DNA of 64,000 bases, from assembly GCA_027013145.1 (NCBI GenBank), contig JALUXX010000005.1, forward strand, positions 1 to 64,000. The letters are read 5' to 3'. Shown piece by piece: positions 10,536 to 24,700 of this stretch. Origin of the DNA: Gammaproteobacteria bacterium (GTDB lineage Bacteria; Pseudomonadota; Gammaproteobacteria; 21-64-14). Position numbers and translations under genes: made by a program. The notes below the pieces were generated by a model. It searched no databases, was not told where the DNA came from, and saw only the letters and a program-made list of their open reading frames with translations. Positions within the stretch are counted from its first letter, which is position 1, and every line of letters begins with the position of its first letter.

Positions 10536-11753
10536 ATGGCCGAGAAAGCGATCAAGAATTTCCTGTTCCTGTGGGAAGGCTCCGACCGCCGCGGAACCCG
10601 CGTCAAGGGCGAGGCGCGCGGCGCCAGCCCGGCGATGATCAAGGCGGACCTGCGGCGCCAGGGGATCAACCCGATCAAGGTACGCAAGAAGCCGCAGCCC
10701 CTGTTCGGCGGCAAGAAGAAGATCACGCCCAAGGACATCGCCGTCTTCAGCCGCCAGTTGGCGACCATGATCGGCGCCGGTGTGCCGCTGGTCCAGGGCT
10801 TCGAGATCGTCGGCCGCGGCCACGAGAACCCGGCGATGCAGGAACTGCTGCTCGGGATCAAGAACGACATCGAGGGCGGCAGCAACCTGACGGACGCGCT
10901 GTCCAAGCACCCGCGCTATTTCGACCCTCTGTTCTGCAACCTCGTACACGCGGGAGAGCATGCCGGCATCCTCGACAGCCTGCTCGACAAGATCGCCACC
11001 TACAAGGAAAAGACCGAGGCGCTGAAGAGCAAGATCAAGAAGGCGCTCTTCTATCCCACCGCGGTCATCATCATGGCGATCATCGTCACCTCGATCCTCC
11101 TGCTGTTCGTGGTGCCGACCTTCCAGAACCTGTTCAAGAGCTTCGGCGCCAACCTGCCGGCCTTCACCCAGATGGTGATCAATCTCTCCGAGTGGTTGCA
11201 GCAGTATTGGTGGCTGGCGCTGTTCGGCATCGCCGCGGGCGCCTTCGCCTTCGTGCAGGCGAAGCGGCGCTCGCGCGGGTTCGCGGAGTTTCTCGACCGC
11301 AGCGCCTTGAAGATCCCCATCATCGGCGAGATCCTGAACAAGGCGGCGATCGCGCGCTTCGCGCGCACGCTTGCGACCATGTTCGCGGCGGGTGTGCCGC
11401 TGGTCGAGGCGATGGACTCGGTCGCGGGAGCCACCGGCAACAGCGTCTACTCCAAGGCGGTCCTGCAGATGCGCGAGAGCGTCTCGACCGGACAGCAGCT
11501 TCAGCTTTCCATGCAGCAGAGCGGGTTGTTTCCAAACATGGTCGTGCAGATGGTCGCGATCGGCGAGGAGTCGGGCGCCCTGGACTCCATGCTCGGCAAG
11601 GTGGCAGACTTCTACGAGGAGGAGGTCGACAACGCGGTCGACGGCCTGAGCAGCCTGCTCGAACCGCTCATCATGGCAGTGCTCGGGGTGCTCGTCGGCG
11701 GCCTCGTCATCGCCATGTACCTGCCGATCTTCAAGATGGGTTCGGTGGTCTGA
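10536..11753 (+). CDS. pilC: Type IV pilus inner-membrane platform protein PilC
   Basis: T2SF domains: FSRQLATMIGAGVPLVQGFEI, FARTLATMFAAGVPLVEAMD. Confidence 0.97.
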   Translation: MAEKAIKNFLFLWEGSDRRGTRVKGEARGASPAMIKADLRRQGINPIKVRKKPQPLFGGKKKITPKDIAVFSRQLATMIGAGVPLVQGFEIVGRGHENPAMQELLLGIKNDIEGGSNLTDALSKHPRYFDPLFCNLVHAGEHAGILDSLLDKIATYKEKTEALKSKIKKALFYPTAVIIMAIIVTSILLLFVVPTFQNLFKSFGANLPAFTQMVINLSEWLQQYWWLALFGIAAGAFAFVQAKRRSRGFAEFLDRSALKIPIIGEILNKAAIARFARTLATMFAAGVPLVEAMDSVAGATGNSVYSKAVLQMRESVSTGQQLQLSMQQSGLFPNMVVQMVAIGEESGALDSMLGKVADFYEEEVDNAVDGLSSLLEPLIMAVLGVLVGGLVIAMYLPIFKMGSVV

Positions 11754-11844
11754 GCGCAGATTCCCGCCACGGACAGGACACCGCCCGCCCGGGTGCGCCA
11801 CCGCGCCCGCGGCGGGCGCCACAGCCGATGGAACACGGTGCCGC

Positions 11845-12720
11845 ATGCCGCCGCTGGCCGTTTTCGAGCTTCATCCGACGCTGCTGATCGCCGCCGCCGG
11901 GCTGCTCGGGCTCGTCGTCGGCAGCTTCCTCAACGTCGTCATCCACCGCCTGCCGCGGATGCTGGAGCGCGACTGGCGCCGCCAATGCCGCGAACTCGGG
12001 GCCGGAAACCCGGATCCCGGCGACGCCGAGCCCTACAATCTGGTGGTGCCGCGCTCGCGCTGCCCGGCGTGCGGGCATCCGATCTCGGCGGCGGAAAACG
12101 TGCCGCTGCTGAGCTACCTGCTGCTGCGGGGTCGCTGTTCCGCCTGCGGGGTGCACATTCCGCTCCGCTACCCCGTCGTGGAGCTGCTGACCGGCGTGCT
12201 TTCGGCCGCCGTCGCCTGGCGCTTCGGGCCGACTTGGCAGAGTGCGGCCGGGCTGCTCCTGACCTGGGCCCTCGTGAGCCTGAGCTTCATCGACCTGGAT
12301 CACCAGATCCTGCCGGACTCGATCACGCTGCCGTTCCTGTGGGTCGGCCTCGCGCTGAGCCTGTTCGGAGTGTTCACCAGCCCGCGCGACAGCATCGTCG
12401 GGGCACTGGCCGGCTACCTGAGCCTGTGGTCGGTCTACTGGTTGTTCAAGGCGGCGACCGGCAAAGAAGGTATGGGCTACGGGGACTTCAAGCTGCTCGC
12501 GCTCCTCGGCGCCTGGCTCGGCTGGCGCAGCGTCCCGCTGGTCATCCTGCTGTCCTCGGCAGTCGGTGCGGGGGTGGGGATCGCGCTCCTCGTCTCCGGG
12601 CGGCACGCACGCAGCCAGCCGATCCCCTTCGGCCCCTATCTCGCCGCGGCCGGCTGGCTCGCGCTCCTCTTCGGCGCGCCGATCCTGCACGCCTACTGGC
12701 ACTGGGCCCTGCCGCACTGA
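11845..12720 (+). CDS. pilD: Prepilin peptidase / N-methyltransferase PilD
   Basis: VVGSFLNVVIHRLP, CPACGHPI..CSACG, DLDHQILPDSITLP, GMGYGDFKLLALLGAWLGW. Confidence 0.97.
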   Translation: MPPLAVFELHPTLLIAAAGLLGLVVGSFLNVVIHRLPRMLERDWRRQCRELGAGNPDPGDAEPYNLVVPRSRCPACGHPISAAENVPLLSYLLLRGRCSACGVHIPLRYPVVELLTGVLSAAVAWRFGPTWQSAAGLLLTWALVSLSFIDLDHQILPDSITLPFLWVGLALSLFGVFTSPRDSIVGALAGYLSLWSVYWLFKAATGKEGMGYGDFKLLALLGAWLGWRSVPLVILLSSAVGAGVGIALLVSGRHARSQPIPFGPYLAAAGWLALLFGAPILHAYWHWALPH

Positions 12721-12776
12721 CCGCGCGGGCGGCCGGGCGATTCCGCCGCGGGCCGCCGGGGTGCTAAGGTTGGCCC

Positions 12777-13391
12777 ATGCTCGTCGTCGGACTCACCGGA
12801 GGCATCGGCAGCGGCAAGTCCACCGCGGCGGCGATGTTCGCGGCCCGCGGCGTCCCGGTCATCGACACCGACGCGATCGCGCGCGAGGTGGTCGCCCCCG
12901 GAACCCCCGGGTTGGCGCAGGTCGCCGCGGCCTTCGGACCCGCGGCGCTGACGCCCGCGGGGACCCTCGACCGCGCCGCCCTGAGGGAGCGGGTCTTCGC
13001 CGATCCCGCGGCGCGCCGGCGCCTGGAGGGGATCCTGCACCCGCTCATCCGCGCCCGCGTCGCCGAGCGCCTTGCAGCGACGGACGCCGCCTATGCTATC
13101 GTAGTCGTTCCCCTGCTGCTCGAGAGCGGCGGGTGGCCGTCCGTACACCGGGTCCTGGTGGTCGACGTCCCCGAGTCCCTGCAGCGGACCCGCGCGGCGG
13201 CCCGTGACGGGATCTCCATGGAGCAGGTGGATGCCGTGATGAACGCCCAGATCAGCCGTGAGCGCCGCCTCGCCGGGGCCGACGACGTCCTCGTGAACGA
13301 CTCCGATCTGCCGGCGCTCGAGCGCGCGGTGGAACGCCTCCATCGGCGCTACCAGCGCCTGGCTGCCGACTACGGCGGCCGGCCGGGGTGA
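12777..13391 (+). CDS. coaE: Dephospho-CoA kinase
   Basis: VVGLTGGIGSGKST, VIDTDAIAREVV, HPLIRARVAER; conserved pilD-coaE order. Confidence 0.95.
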   Translation: MLVVGLTGGIGSGKSTAAAMFAARGVPVIDTDAIAREVVAPGTPGLAQVAAAFGPAALTPAGTLDRAALRERVFADPAARRRLEGILHPLIRARVAERLAATDAAYAIVVVPLLLESGGWPSVHRVLVVDVPESLQRTRAAARDGISMEQVDAVMNAQISRERRLAGADDVLVNDSDLPALERAVERLHRRYQRLAADYGGRPG

Positions 13392-14221
13392 ACCCGATGG
13401 CACGCGCGCGCACCGACGAGACCCGCGGCGAGGTCCCCTTCGCCGCCGAGGCACCGCGCAGGATCCTCTACGAGTACCCGCTGAACGAGCGCGTCCGCGC
13501 CTTCCTGCGCCTGGAGTTTCTGTTCCGCAACATCCTCCACAGCCTCGAGGGTCGCAGCGTATGGGACAGCCGGGCGGCGCTGCAGGGAATCCTCGAGATG
13601 CTCGCCATCCTCGGACGGGGGGATTTGAAGGCCGAGGTCATCAAGGAACTCGAGCGCCACGCCACCCATCTCGGCCGGCTCAAGGAGCGCCCCGGTGTCG
13701 ACCGTGCGCGACTGGTCGGCCTGTTGCGCGAGCTGACGGAACTCATGGACGGACTTTACGCATCCAGCGGGCAGTTCGGCCAGGATCTGCGGGAGAACGA
13801 GTTCCTGAGCGGCATTCGCCAGCGCAGCGCGATTCCGGGCGGGACCTGCGAATTCGACCTCCCGGGATACCACTACTGGCTGCAACAGGATCCCGAGACG
13901 CGCGACCGGCATCTGCGCGAGTGGTTCGCCGCGTTCGAGCCGCTGTACCGTCCGGTCACGCTGATCCTGTTCCTGATCCGCCAGAGCGGCCGGCCCGAGG
14001 AGGTGTGCGCCGAAGGCGGCTTCCTGCAGCGCAACCTCGACCCGAACGTCCCGTGTCAGATGATGCGCGTAGGCCTGCCCGCCGACGCGGGCTGTTTCCC
14101 CGAGATCAGCGGCGGGCGCCATCGCTACACCATCCGCTTTCTGGAACAGGCGAGTCCCGACGCGCGCGCGGTACAGACCGGTGACGACGTCCGATTCGAA
14201 CTCACCTGCTGCCTGTGCTGA
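13388..14221 (+). CDS. zapD: Cell division protein ZapD (DUF1342/YacF)
   Basis: [34 protein letters not shown]; follows coaE, precedes yacG; GTG start overlapping coaE stop. Confidence 0.93.
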   Translation: MNPMARARTDETRGEVPFAAEAPRRILYEYPLNERVRAFLRLEFLFRNILHSLEGRSVWDSRAALQGILEMLAILGRGDLKAEVIKELERHATHLGRLKERPGVDRARLVGLLRELTELMDGLYASSGQFGQDLRENEFLSGIRQRSAIPGGTCEFDLPGYHYWLQQDPETRDRHLREWFAAFEPLYRPVTLILFLIRQSGRPEEVCAEGGFLQRNLDPNVPCQMMRVGLPADAGCFPEISGGRHRYTIRFLEQASPDARAVQTGDDVRFELTCCLC

Positions 14222-14240
14222 ACGCGTTCGGCGCCGCGCC

Positions 14241-14465
14241 ATGAATCGCAGACCGCGCACCGTCTCCTGTCCGACCTGCGGGCGCAGTGTACCGTGGTCA
14301 GCCGAGAACCGCTGGCGGCCGTTCTGCAGCGAGCGTTGCCGCCTCATCGATCTCGGGGCGTGGCTCGACGGCGGGCGCGCGATCGCCGGTGAAGCGGCGC
14401 CGGACGGGACCCCGATGGAGGACGCCGCCGCGGATGCGGAGGGGAGCGGACCGCCCGGGCACTGA
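14241..14465 (+). CDS. yacG: DNA gyrase inhibitor YacG (zinc protein)
   Basis: [32 protein letters not shown]. Confidence 0.93.
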   Translation: MNRRPRTVSCPTCGRSVPWSAENRWRPFCSERCRLIDLGAWLDGGRAIAGEAAPDGTPMEDAAADAEGSGPPGH

Positions 14466-14483
14466 TCCCGGCGCGCCGCACGA

Positions 14484-15443
14484 TCACCCCCCGCCGGACC
14501 ACAGGGCCCGGATCGCCGCGATCCCCTGGGCGCCGCACCGCTGTGCCGTGCCGATGTCATCCGGCCCCACGCCCCCGAGCGCATAGACGGGGAACGGGGC
14601 CCTCTCGATCAGGGCCGCAAAGGTGTCCCAACCCAGTGGACGCGTCCCCGGGTGGCTGGGCGTCGCGCATACCGGCGAGAGGACGGCGAAGTCGACGCCC
14701 ACGCGCGCGGCCTGCTCCAGTTCACGCGCGTCATGGCAGGACGCGGCGACCCAGAAGCCCTCGGAGACGCTCGGCAGGGGGCGCGTCGCAAGGGAGCGGA
14801 GGGCGCGCGCGCCCAGATGCACGCCGTCGGCGCCGACCTCGAGGGCGAGCCGCGCCGGGCCGTTGATCAGCAGGCGCGCACCGTGGCGCCGGCAGCGCGC
14901 CAGCGCCTCTTCGGCGAGCGCGCGCAAGGCATCGGCGCCGAGCGAATGCGCGCGCAACTGGATCAGGCGCTGCCCGGAGGCGGCACACCGTTCCAGTCGT
15001 TCGAGGAAACGCTCGCGGCCGGCGGCGGGCTCCGGGGTGATGAGGTAGCGGTCCGGCAGGCGCAGGGCGGCGAGCACGGGCCGGTCGGCGGCAGGGAAGG
15101 CCTCCGCACGCAGCGCCTCCGGCGCCACCCAGTCGAGCGGCTGTCCGAGGCGGGGCTCCACCGCGCCGCGGTAGCGCTCGACACACCAGACGTCGAGCAA
15201 CACCCGCCGCTCCGGATAGGCGTGCCGGACCCGGATCAGCGGGCGCGCCCGCTCGACGGTGATCCCCAATTCCTCGTCGAGTTCGCGCCGCAGCGCCGAC
15301 TGCACCGATTCCCCGGGCTCGAGCTTCCCGCCGGGGAATTCCCACAGCCCGCCCTGATGAGCGTGCGGGTCGCGGCGCTGGATCAACACCCGCCCGCGGG
15401 TGTCGCGGATCACCCCAGCCACCACCTGGATCGATGCCGTCAC
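14484..15443 (-). CDS. Nudix (MutT-like) hydrolase fused to ThiE-like thiamine-phosphate synthase domain
   Basis: Nudix box GGKLEPGESVQSALRRELDEELGI, then ThiE-like LITPEP...QLRAHSL...LLINGPARLALEVGADGVHLG...ALGGVGPDDI. Confidence 0.88.
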   Translation of the reverse strand: MTASIQVVAGVIRDTRGRVLIQRRDPHAHQGGLWEFPGGKLEPGESVQSALRRELDEELGITVERARPLIRVRHAYPERRVLLDVWCVERYRGAVEPRLGQPLDWVAPEALRAEAFPAADRPVLAALRLPDRYLITPEPAAGRERFLERLERCAASGQRLIQLRAHSLGADALRALAEEALARCRRHGARLLINGPARLALEVGADGVHLGARALRSLATRPLPSVSEGFWVAASCHDARELEQAARVGVDFAVLSPVCATPSHPGTRPLGWDTFAALIERAPFPVYALGGVGPDDIGTAQRCGAQGIAAIRALWSGGG

Positions 15444-15465
15444 GGACACCCGCGCCTCGCGCCGG

Positions 15466-16674
15466 TCAGGTACGGTATTCGGCGTTGATCCGCACGTATT
15501 CATAGGAAAGATCGCAGGTCCACACGCGTGCACTTCGGGTCCCGCGCCCGAGATCGATGTCCACCGTGACGGCGTCGCGCGCCATCACCGCGCGCCCCTG
15601 CTCCTCGCGGTAGTCGGGATCGCGCGCGCCGGCGCGTACGATGCGAACTTCATCGAGGTGGATCGTCACCCGTTCGATATCCAGCCCGGGCACCCCGGCG
15701 CGTCCGACCGCCGCGAGGATGCGCCCCCAATTGGGGTCGCCGGCGAAGAACGCCGTCTTCACCAACGGCGACTGGGCGACGGCATCGGCCACACGCCGCG
15801 CCTCGGCCGCGTCCGCCGCCCCGCGCACTTCGACGGTGATGAAGCGGGTCGCGCCCTCGCCGTCGCGCACCAGCGCCTGTGCCAGCTCGACGCACACCGC
15901 GCGCACCGCCTCTCCGAGCCGCGCGCGCGCCTCCTCCCCCGGCGGCAACACGCGCCGCCCGGTGGCCGCGAGTACGCAGGCGTCGTTGGTCGACGTGTCG
16001 CCGTCGACCGTGATGCAGTTGAAGGAATCGGCGACCGCGTGCTCCAGGCAAGCCTGCAACCACTCGCGGTCGACCGCCGCATCGGTCGCTATGAAGGCGA
16101 GCATGGTGGCCATGTCGGGGCGGATCATCCCGGCCCCCTTGGCGATGCCGGTGACCGTCACCTCGACGCCGCCGATCTCCACCCGGCGCGAGACACCCTT
16201 GGGCACCGTATCGGTGGTCATGATCCCCTCGGCGGCGGACGCCCAGCCGTCCGCGGCCAGGGCCGCCACCGCGGTCGGCAACCCTGCGACCACCCGCTCC
16301 ACCGGCAGCGGCTCGCCGATGACACCGGTGGAAAAAGGCAGCACCCGCTCCGGCTCGCAGTCCACCAGCCGCGCCAGGGCCGTACAACAGGAGCGCGCGT
16401 CGTGCAGCCCCGCGGCGCCGGTCCCCGCGTTGGCGTTACCGGTGTTCACCAGCAGGTAGCGCGGCGCCGCGCGCGCGAGGTGCTCGCGCGCCAGGCGCAC
16501 CGGCGCCGCCTGAAAGGCGTTGCGGGTGAAGACGGCCGCGCAAACGCTATCCGGCGCCAGTTCGAGGACGACCAGGTCGAGACGCCCGGGACGCTTGATC
16601 CCGGCGGCGGCGGCGCCGAGGCGCACGCCCGCCACCGGATCGAGGCGCAGGCCGGGCGCGTCTTCGCGCGCCAT
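15466..16674 (-). CDS. argJ: Bifunctional ornithine acetyltransferase / N-acetylglutamate synthase
   Basis: NTGNANAGTGAAGLHDA, GMIRPDMATMLAFIATDA, ITVDGDTSTNDACVLAATG. Confidence 0.96.
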   Translation of the reverse strand: MAREDAPGLRLDPVAGVRLGAAAAGIKRPGRLDLVVLELAPDSVCAAVFTRNAFQAAPVRLAREHLARAAPRYLLVNTGNANAGTGAAGLHDARSCCTALARLVDCEPERVLPFSTGVIGEPLPVERVVAGLPTAVAALAADGWASAAEGIMTTDTVPKGVSRRVEIGGVEVTVTGIAKGAGMIRPDMATMLAFIATDAAVDREWLQACLEHAVADSFNCITVDGDTSTNDACVLAATGRRVLPPGEEARARLGEAVRAVCVELAQALVRDGEGATRFITVEVRGAADAAEARRVADAVAQSPLVKTAFFAGDPNWGRILAAVGRAGVPGLDIERVTIHLDEVRIVRAGARDPDYREEQGRAVMARDAVTVDIDLGRGTRSARVWTCDLSYEYVRINAEYRT

Positions 16675-16707
16675 TCAGCCCCCCGCAACCGCGGCCGCCG
16701 CTCCCAC

Positions 16708-19443
<2,736 letters not shown>

Positions 19444-19569
19444 GGCTCTGCTGCGGATTCCGGGACGGGGCGCTCGAGCGCGCGGATACAGCCTCCCATG
19501 ATAGCGCAACTGGCGCGCCCGCCCCACCAGACGGTACGGGCGCCGCGTCGCGGGCTCAAGGCGGCGGGA

Positions 19570-20487
19570 TCAGCGCCGGTCTCGCACCAGGCGCACGGGG
19601 TTGATGAGCTTCCCGTGATAATGCACTTCGAAGTGGACGTGCGGTCCGGTCGAGCGGCCGGTGGAGCCCATCAGGGCGATCTCCTCCCCCTTGGAGACCT
19701 TCTCGCCGACACGGACCAACAGCTTCTCATTGTGGCCGTAGAGTGTGACGTAACCGTTGCCGTGATCGATTTCGACCAGATTCCCGTAACCCGAGCGCGG
19801 TCCGGCCCAGGTCACGATGCCGGCCGCCACGGCCTCCACGGCGCTGCCCTCGCGGCCGGCGAAATCGACCCCGGGGTGAAACTCCGGCCGCCCCGTGAAG
19901 GGGTCGGTCCGCCGCCCGTAGTAGGAGGAGATCCAGCCGTGGGCGATCGGCCACCCCGCCGGGCGCACCTCCTGCTGGAGCTTGCGGTGCATCAGCAGCG
20001 TCTCCAGCACCTGGAGCTGCTGCTCGCGGTCCGAGAGCTGCGCCGAGAGCCGCCGCAGGGACGCCATGAAGTCCGGCACGGACTCGGAGTGCAGCTCCGC
20101 GGGGTCGCGGGGCCCGCCCTGGGCCGGCGGACGGTCGAAGTCGAATTCCCCCTTGTCCAGTTTCGCCATCTCGACGAGCCGCTGGCCGAGGGCGTCGATG
20201 CGAATCACGTCGGCCTGCATCCGCCCCAGGCGCAGGGCGAGGGCGTCGATGTTCGCGCGGGCGTCACGCTCCGCACGCCGGATCTGCGCCTGCTGGGCCG
20301 CGACCTCGTGCACCATGGTCCGGGTGATCGCCGCGGAGCGCCCGAGCCCCAGCCGGTAGCCGCCGTAGCCGGCGGCCGCGGCGAGCGCGCCCAGGAACAA
20401 CAGCAGGAACGCCGCGAACCGCGGCCGCGCCAGGTCCAGCAGGAACGGGCGTCGCGCCCGGCGGGAAAAACATATAACATTGATCAT
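19570..20487 (-). CDS. M23 family metallopeptidase (membrane-anchored, coiled coil)
   Basis: FHPGVDFAGREGSAVEAVAAGIVTWAGPRSGYGNLVEIDHGNGYVTLYGH, GSTGRSTGPHVHFEV; N-terminal TM. Confidence 0.93.
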   Translation of the reverse strand: MINVICFSRRARRPFLLDLARPRFAAFLLLFLGALAAAAGYGGYRLGLGRSAAITRTMVHEVAAQQAQIRRAERDARANIDALALRLGRMQADVIRIDALGQRLVEMAKLDKGEFDFDRPPAQGGPRDPAELHSESVPDFMASLRRLSAQLSDREQQLQVLETLLMHRKLQQEVRPAGWPIAHGWISSYYGRRTDPFTGRPEFHPGVDFAGREGSAVEAVAAGIVTWAGPRSGYGNLVEIDHGNGYVTLYGHNEKLLVRVGEKVSKGEEIALMGSTGRSTGPHVHFEVHYHGKLINPVRLVRDRR

Positions 20488-20611
20488 GCTCGCCTTATCG
20501 GCCGCTACGGCACGCAGTTTAGCCTCGATCCGATCGGCGGCGTGCGCGCGGTCCTGTGGCGACATGATCCAATTGAGTCCGTAGGGTCCAGCCGAAGGTT
20601 CGGAGAATACT

Positions 20612-21079
20612 GTGGCCGGCAGGGGATTTCCAGCATCGATCGACCGCTGGTTGGGGCACGGCGCGGGCGTCTGGGGCAGACTCACGGCCCGGGCCGCGCA
20701 CCTCCGGCGCCTGCAGCCCACCGTGCAGACCTGCCTCGAAGCCGTGTCGGCGGGGTCCCCGACGCCCCCGGTCCGGGTCGCGGCCTTCGACGGCGGCGAC
20801 CTGTTGCTGGTGACGGAATCCCCGGCGTGGTCGGCGCGGTTACGCTATCAGGAGCCCGCCCTGCTGACCTGCCTGACCCGCTCAGGCCTTTTGGTCAGCC
20901 GGATCCGGGTGCGGGTGACCCCGGCACCTCCCCCGGATCCGCCGCGACGCGCTCGCCCCGCGCGACTCTCGCCGCACAGTGCCCGCTTGCTCGATGCCTA
21001 TGCGCGCTCGGTACACGACCCCGCCCTGCGCGCCGCCCTCGAGCGGCTCGCGTCCCGCGGGTCGCGGGGCGGCGGATAG
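20612..21079 (+). CDS. DUF721/DciA-like protein
   Basis: 155 aa, convergent with lpxC and divergent from M23, the usual position of DUF721 genes between lpxC and secA; VRVAAFDGGDLLLVTESPAWSARLRYQEPALL. Confidence 0.75.
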   Translation: MAGRGFPASIDRWLGHGAGVWGRLTARAAHLRRLQPTVQTCLEAVSAGSPTPPVRVAAFDGGDLLLVTESPAWSARLRYQEPALLTCLTRSGLLVSRIRVRVTPAPPPDPPRRARPARLSPHSARLLDAYARSVHDPALRAALERLASRGSRGGG

Positions 21080-21100
21080 GCGGGAGGGGAATGCCCCGTT

Positions 21101-22012
21101 TCAGGCCAACTCGACCGGGCGGGCGAACGAAATCGGTGCACTCCGGGCGTCCGCGAAGGTGACCGACTCCCAGGCCGTGCGCTGCGCGAGCAGCGCGGTC
21201 AGCAGCCGGTTGTTCAGCGCGTGCCCGGACTTGTGGGCGCTGAAGGCGCCGATGAGACTGGCCCCCAGAAGATAGAGGTCACCGATGGCGTCGAGGATCT
21301 TGTGCTTGACGAACTCGTCCTCGTAGCGCAGCCCGTCCTCGTTCAGGATCCGGTAGTCGTCGACCACCACGGCATTGTCGAGCCGCCCGCCCAGCGCCAG
21401 GCGCCGCTCGCGCAAAAGCTCGAGATCGCGCAGGAAACCGAAGGTCCGTGCCCGGCTGACTTCCTTGACGAAGGACGTGGTGGAGAAGTCCATCTCGGCG
21501 CGTTGCGTATGGTCCTTGAACACCGGATGCTCGAACTCGATCGAAAAGGCGACCTTGAAGCCGTCGAACGGCTCGAACCGCGCCCACTTGTCGCCGTCCG
21601 TCACCTGCACCGGGCGCAGGATCCGCACGAAACGCTTGGGGGCGTCCTGCTCCTCGATCCCGGCCGACTGGATCAGGAACACGAACGGCCCGGCGCTGCC
21701 GTCCATGATGGGGACCTCCGGGGCGCTGACGTCGACGAGGGCGTTGTCGATCCCGAGGCCGGCGAACGCCGAGAGCAGATGCTCCACGGTGCTGATCCGG
21801 ATGTCGCCCCGGACCAGCGTGGTCGACAACCGCGTCTCACCGACGTTCTCGGGGCGCGCCCGAATCGCCACCGGCGGATCGAGATCGACGCGCTGGAACA
21901 CGATCCCGGTATCGACCGGGGCCGGGCGCAGCGTCAGGTACACCTTCTCCCCCGTGTGCAGCCCTACACCGGTCGCCCGGATCACGTTCTTCAAGGTTCG
22001 CTGTCGGATCAT
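21101..22012 (-). CDS. lpxC: UDP-3-O-acyl-GlcNAc deacetylase
   Basis: [61 protein letters not shown]. Confidence 0.98.
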   Translation of the reverse strand: MIRQRTLKNVIRATGVGLHTGEKVYLTLRPAPVDTGIVFQRVDLDPPVAIRARPENVGETRLSTTLVRGDIRISTVEHLLSAFAGLGIDNALVDVSAPEVPIMDGSAGPFVFLIQSAGIEEQDAPKRFVRILRPVQVTDGDKWARFEPFDGFKVAFSIEFEHPVFKDHTQRAEMDFSTTSFVKEVSRARTFGFLRDLELLRERRLALGGRLDNAVVVDDYRILNEDGLRYEDEFVKHKILDAIGDLYLLGASLIGAFSAHKSGHALNNRLLTALLAQRTAWESVTFADARSAPISFARPVELA

Positions 22013-22202
22013 CGGCTTCGATCGCCCTCCGGTACCGGTCGACTGCAAGGCGCCGCGATGCTAGCACAGCCCCCGGGGGCCATAAAGCGAAGTGGGTCAC
22101 GCTGTCGCACGGGCGCCGCCGCGGCGGCCGACGCCCGGGTGCCGCCGCGAAAGACAAGCAAAAATCGTGCCCCCTAGGGGGATCCGTGGCCGGCCACCCG
22201 GG

Positions 22203-23375
22203 TCAATCCGCCTGCCGGCGCAGGAACGCCGGGATATCCAGGTAGTCGAGATCCGACTGGCTCGGCAGGGCGTTGCCCCCGTGCACGGCCTGCTTGCGGA
22301 TCACCGTGGGACGCTCGAGCTGGTCGTAGTCGATCTCCCCGTTCTTGTTACGGTGCACCAGCTTCACCGGCGGCGCCTCCGCGGGTGCCGGCGCCGACAC
22401 CGATGCCGGTGCACGCTCGCGCGATCCCAGCCCGGTCGCCACCACCGTCACCCGCAGCTCGTCGCTCATCTCCGGGTCGATGACCGTACCCACCACGACG
22501 GTGGCGTTCTCCGAGGCGAACTCCTTGACGGTGTTGCCGACCTCCTCGAACTCGCCGATCGCCATGTCGGGTCCGGCCGTGAGGTTGACCAGGATGCCGC
22601 GCGCGCCGGCCAGGTTGACATCCTCGAGCAGCGGGCTGGCGATCGCGGCCTCGGCGGCATCGCGGGCGCGTTCCTCCCCGCGCGCGCGCCCCGAGCCCAT
22701 CATCGCCATACCCATCTCCGACATCACGGTGCGCACGTCGGCGAAGTCGACGTTGATCAGTCCGGGACGGGTGATCAGCTCGGCGATACCCTGTACCGCG
22801 CCCAGGAGCACGTCGTTGGCGGCCTTGAAGGCGTCGAGGAGGCTGACGTTCTTGCCGAGTACGCTCAGGAGCTTCTCGTTGGGGATGGTGATGAGCGAGT
22901 CCACGTACTGGGAAAGTTCCTTGATCCCGGTCGCGGCGACCTGCATCCGCTTGGCGCCCTCGAACGGAAAGGGCTTGGTCACCACCGCCACCGTGAGGAT
23001 CCCGAGATCCTTGGCCACCTGCGCGACCACCGGCGCCGCGCCGGTCCCGGTGCCGCCGCCCATCCCCGCGGTGATGAACAGCATGTCGGCCCCTTCGATG
23101 ATCTCGGTGATGCGATCACGATCCTCCATGGCCGCATGCCGGCCGACTTCGGGGTTGGCGCCCGCACCCAGCCCCTTGGTGATGTTGCTGCCGAGTTGAA
23201 GCACCGTCCGCGCCTTGGTGTTCTTCAGCGCCTGGGCATCGGTGTTGGCGCAGATGAAATCCACACCCTCGATGCTCTGCGCGAGCATATGCTGCACGGC
23301 GTTACCGCCGCCGCCGCCCACGCCCATGACCTTGATTACCGCGTTCTGGCTGTATGCATCCATCAGTTCAAACAT
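22203..23375 (-). CDS. ftsZ: Cell division GTPase FtsZ
   Basis: [30 protein letters not shown]-terminal [14 protein letters not shown]. Confidence 0.99.
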   Translation of the reverse strand: MFELMDAYSQNAVIKVMGVGGGGGNAVQHMLAQSIEGVDFICANTDAQALKNTKARTVLQLGSNITKGLGAGANPEVGRHAAMEDRDRITEIIEGADMLFITAGMGGGTGTGAAPVVAQVAKDLGILTVAVVTKPFPFEGAKRMQVAATGIKELSQYVDSLITIPNEKLLSVLGKNVSLLDAFKAANDVLLGAVQGIAELITRPGLINVDFADVRTVMSEMGMAMMGSGRARGEERARDAAEAAIASPLLEDVNLAGARGILVNLTAGPDMAIGEFEEVGNTVKEFASENATVVVGTVIDPEMSDELRVTVVATGLGSRERAPASVSAPAPAEAPPVKLVHRNKNGEIDYDQLERPTVIRKQAVHGGNALPSQSDLDYLDIPAFLRRQAD

Positions 23376-23458
23376 GGCCGACCTCCTCTGACTGCACGCA
23401 CCACTTCCCGTTGCATCGATTCCGTCGCGGCCCGGCGCAGTGCGGGACCGCTCCCACT

Positions 23459-24694
23459 TCAGAAATTTCCCTGAAACCAGCTCTTCATCCGCTCCCATAC
23501 ACCCTTCAGTCCGCGACCCATGACCGGTCCCGTCAGGCGCGTGCCGCGGTTCTGCTGCCCGAACAGCAGCAGTCCGACCCCGGTCGCATAGATCGGGTTG
23601 CGCACCACATCGGCCAGCCCCGCCACGTATTGCGGCGTACCCAGGCGCACCGGCATGTGAAAGACCTCCTCGGCGAGTTCGACGGCGCCCTCCATCCGCG
23701 AGCTGCCGCCGGTGAGGACGTAGCCGGCCGCGATCAGCTCCTCGAAACCGCTGCGGCGCAGTTCCGCCTGGATGAGGGTGAACAGCTCCTCATAGCGCGG
23801 CTCCACGACCTCGGCGAGCGTCTGGCGCGCGAGACGGCGTGCCGGGCGCTCGCCGACGCTGGGGACCTCGATGGTCTCGTCGGCGCCCGCGAGCTGCGTG
23901 AGCGCGCAGGCGTACTTGATCTTGATGTCCTCGGCGTGCTGCGTGGGGGTACGCAGCGCGACGGCGATGTCGTTGGTGACCTGGTCGCCGGCGATCGGGA
24001 TCACCGCGGTATGACGGATCGAGCCCTCGGTGAACACCGCGATATCGGTCGTGCCGCCGCCGATGTCGACCAGGCAGACCCCGAGTTCCTTCTCGTCCTC
24101 GGTGAGTACCGACTGGGCGGAGGCGAGCTGCTCGAGGATCACATCGTCGACCTCCAGCCCGCAGCGGCGTACGCACTTGATGATGTTCTGCGCCGCACTG
24201 ACCGCGCCGGTGACCATGTGGACCTTGGCCTCCAGGCGCACGCCCGACATCCCGACCGGGTCGCGGATGCCCTCCTGGCCGTCGATCACGAACTCCTGCG
24301 GCAGGATGTGCAGGATGCGCTGGTCGGCCGGAATCGCCACCGCGCGGGCCGCGTCGATGACCCGCTCCATGTCGCTCGGGCTGACCTCCTTGTCGCGGAT
24401 CGCCACGATGCCGTGCGAATTGAGGCTGCGGATATGACTGCCGGCGATCCCCGCGAACACCGAGTGGATCTGGCAGCCGGCCATCAGCTCCGCCTCCTCC
24501 ACCGCACGCTGGATGGAATGGACCGTGGATTCGATGTTGACCACGACGCCCTTCTTGAGCCCGCGCGAGGGGTTGGAACCGATGCCGATGATCTCGATGC
24601 CCCCGTCCGGCGTGACCTCGCCGACGATGGCGACGACTTTCGAGGTGCCGATATCGAGCCCGACGATCAGGTTCTTCTCGGGTTTCTTGACCAT
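23459..24694 (-). CDS. ftsA: Cell division protein FtsA
   Basis: [34 protein letters not shown]-terminal amphipathic [14 protein letters not shown]. Confidence 0.98.
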   Translation of the reverse strand: MVKKPEKNLIVGLDIGTSKVVAIVGEVTPDGGIEIIGIGSNPSRGLKKGVVVNIESTVHSIQRAVEEAELMAGCQIHSVFAGIAGSHIRSLNSHGIVAIRDKEVSPSDMERVIDAARAVAIPADQRILHILPQEFVIDGQEGIRDPVGMSGVRLEAKVHMVTGAVSAAQNIIKCVRRCGLEVDDVILEQLASAQSVLTEDEKELGVCLVDIGGGTTDIAVFTEGSIRHTAVIPIAGDQVTNDIAVALRTPTQHAEDIKIKYACALTQLAGADETIEVPSVGERPARRLARQTLAEVVEPRYEELFTLIQAELRRSGFEELIAAGYVLTGGSSRMEGAVELAEEVFHMPVRLGTPQYVAGLADVVRNPIYATGVGLLLFGQQNRGTRLTGPVMGRGLKGVWERMKSWFQGNF

Positions 24695-24700
24695 TCCGTC

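Noticed and set aside
8847-11846. 999-aa minus-strand ORF opposite pilB/pilC
   Set aside because: Mirror frame of two highly conserved genes; no recognisable domain.
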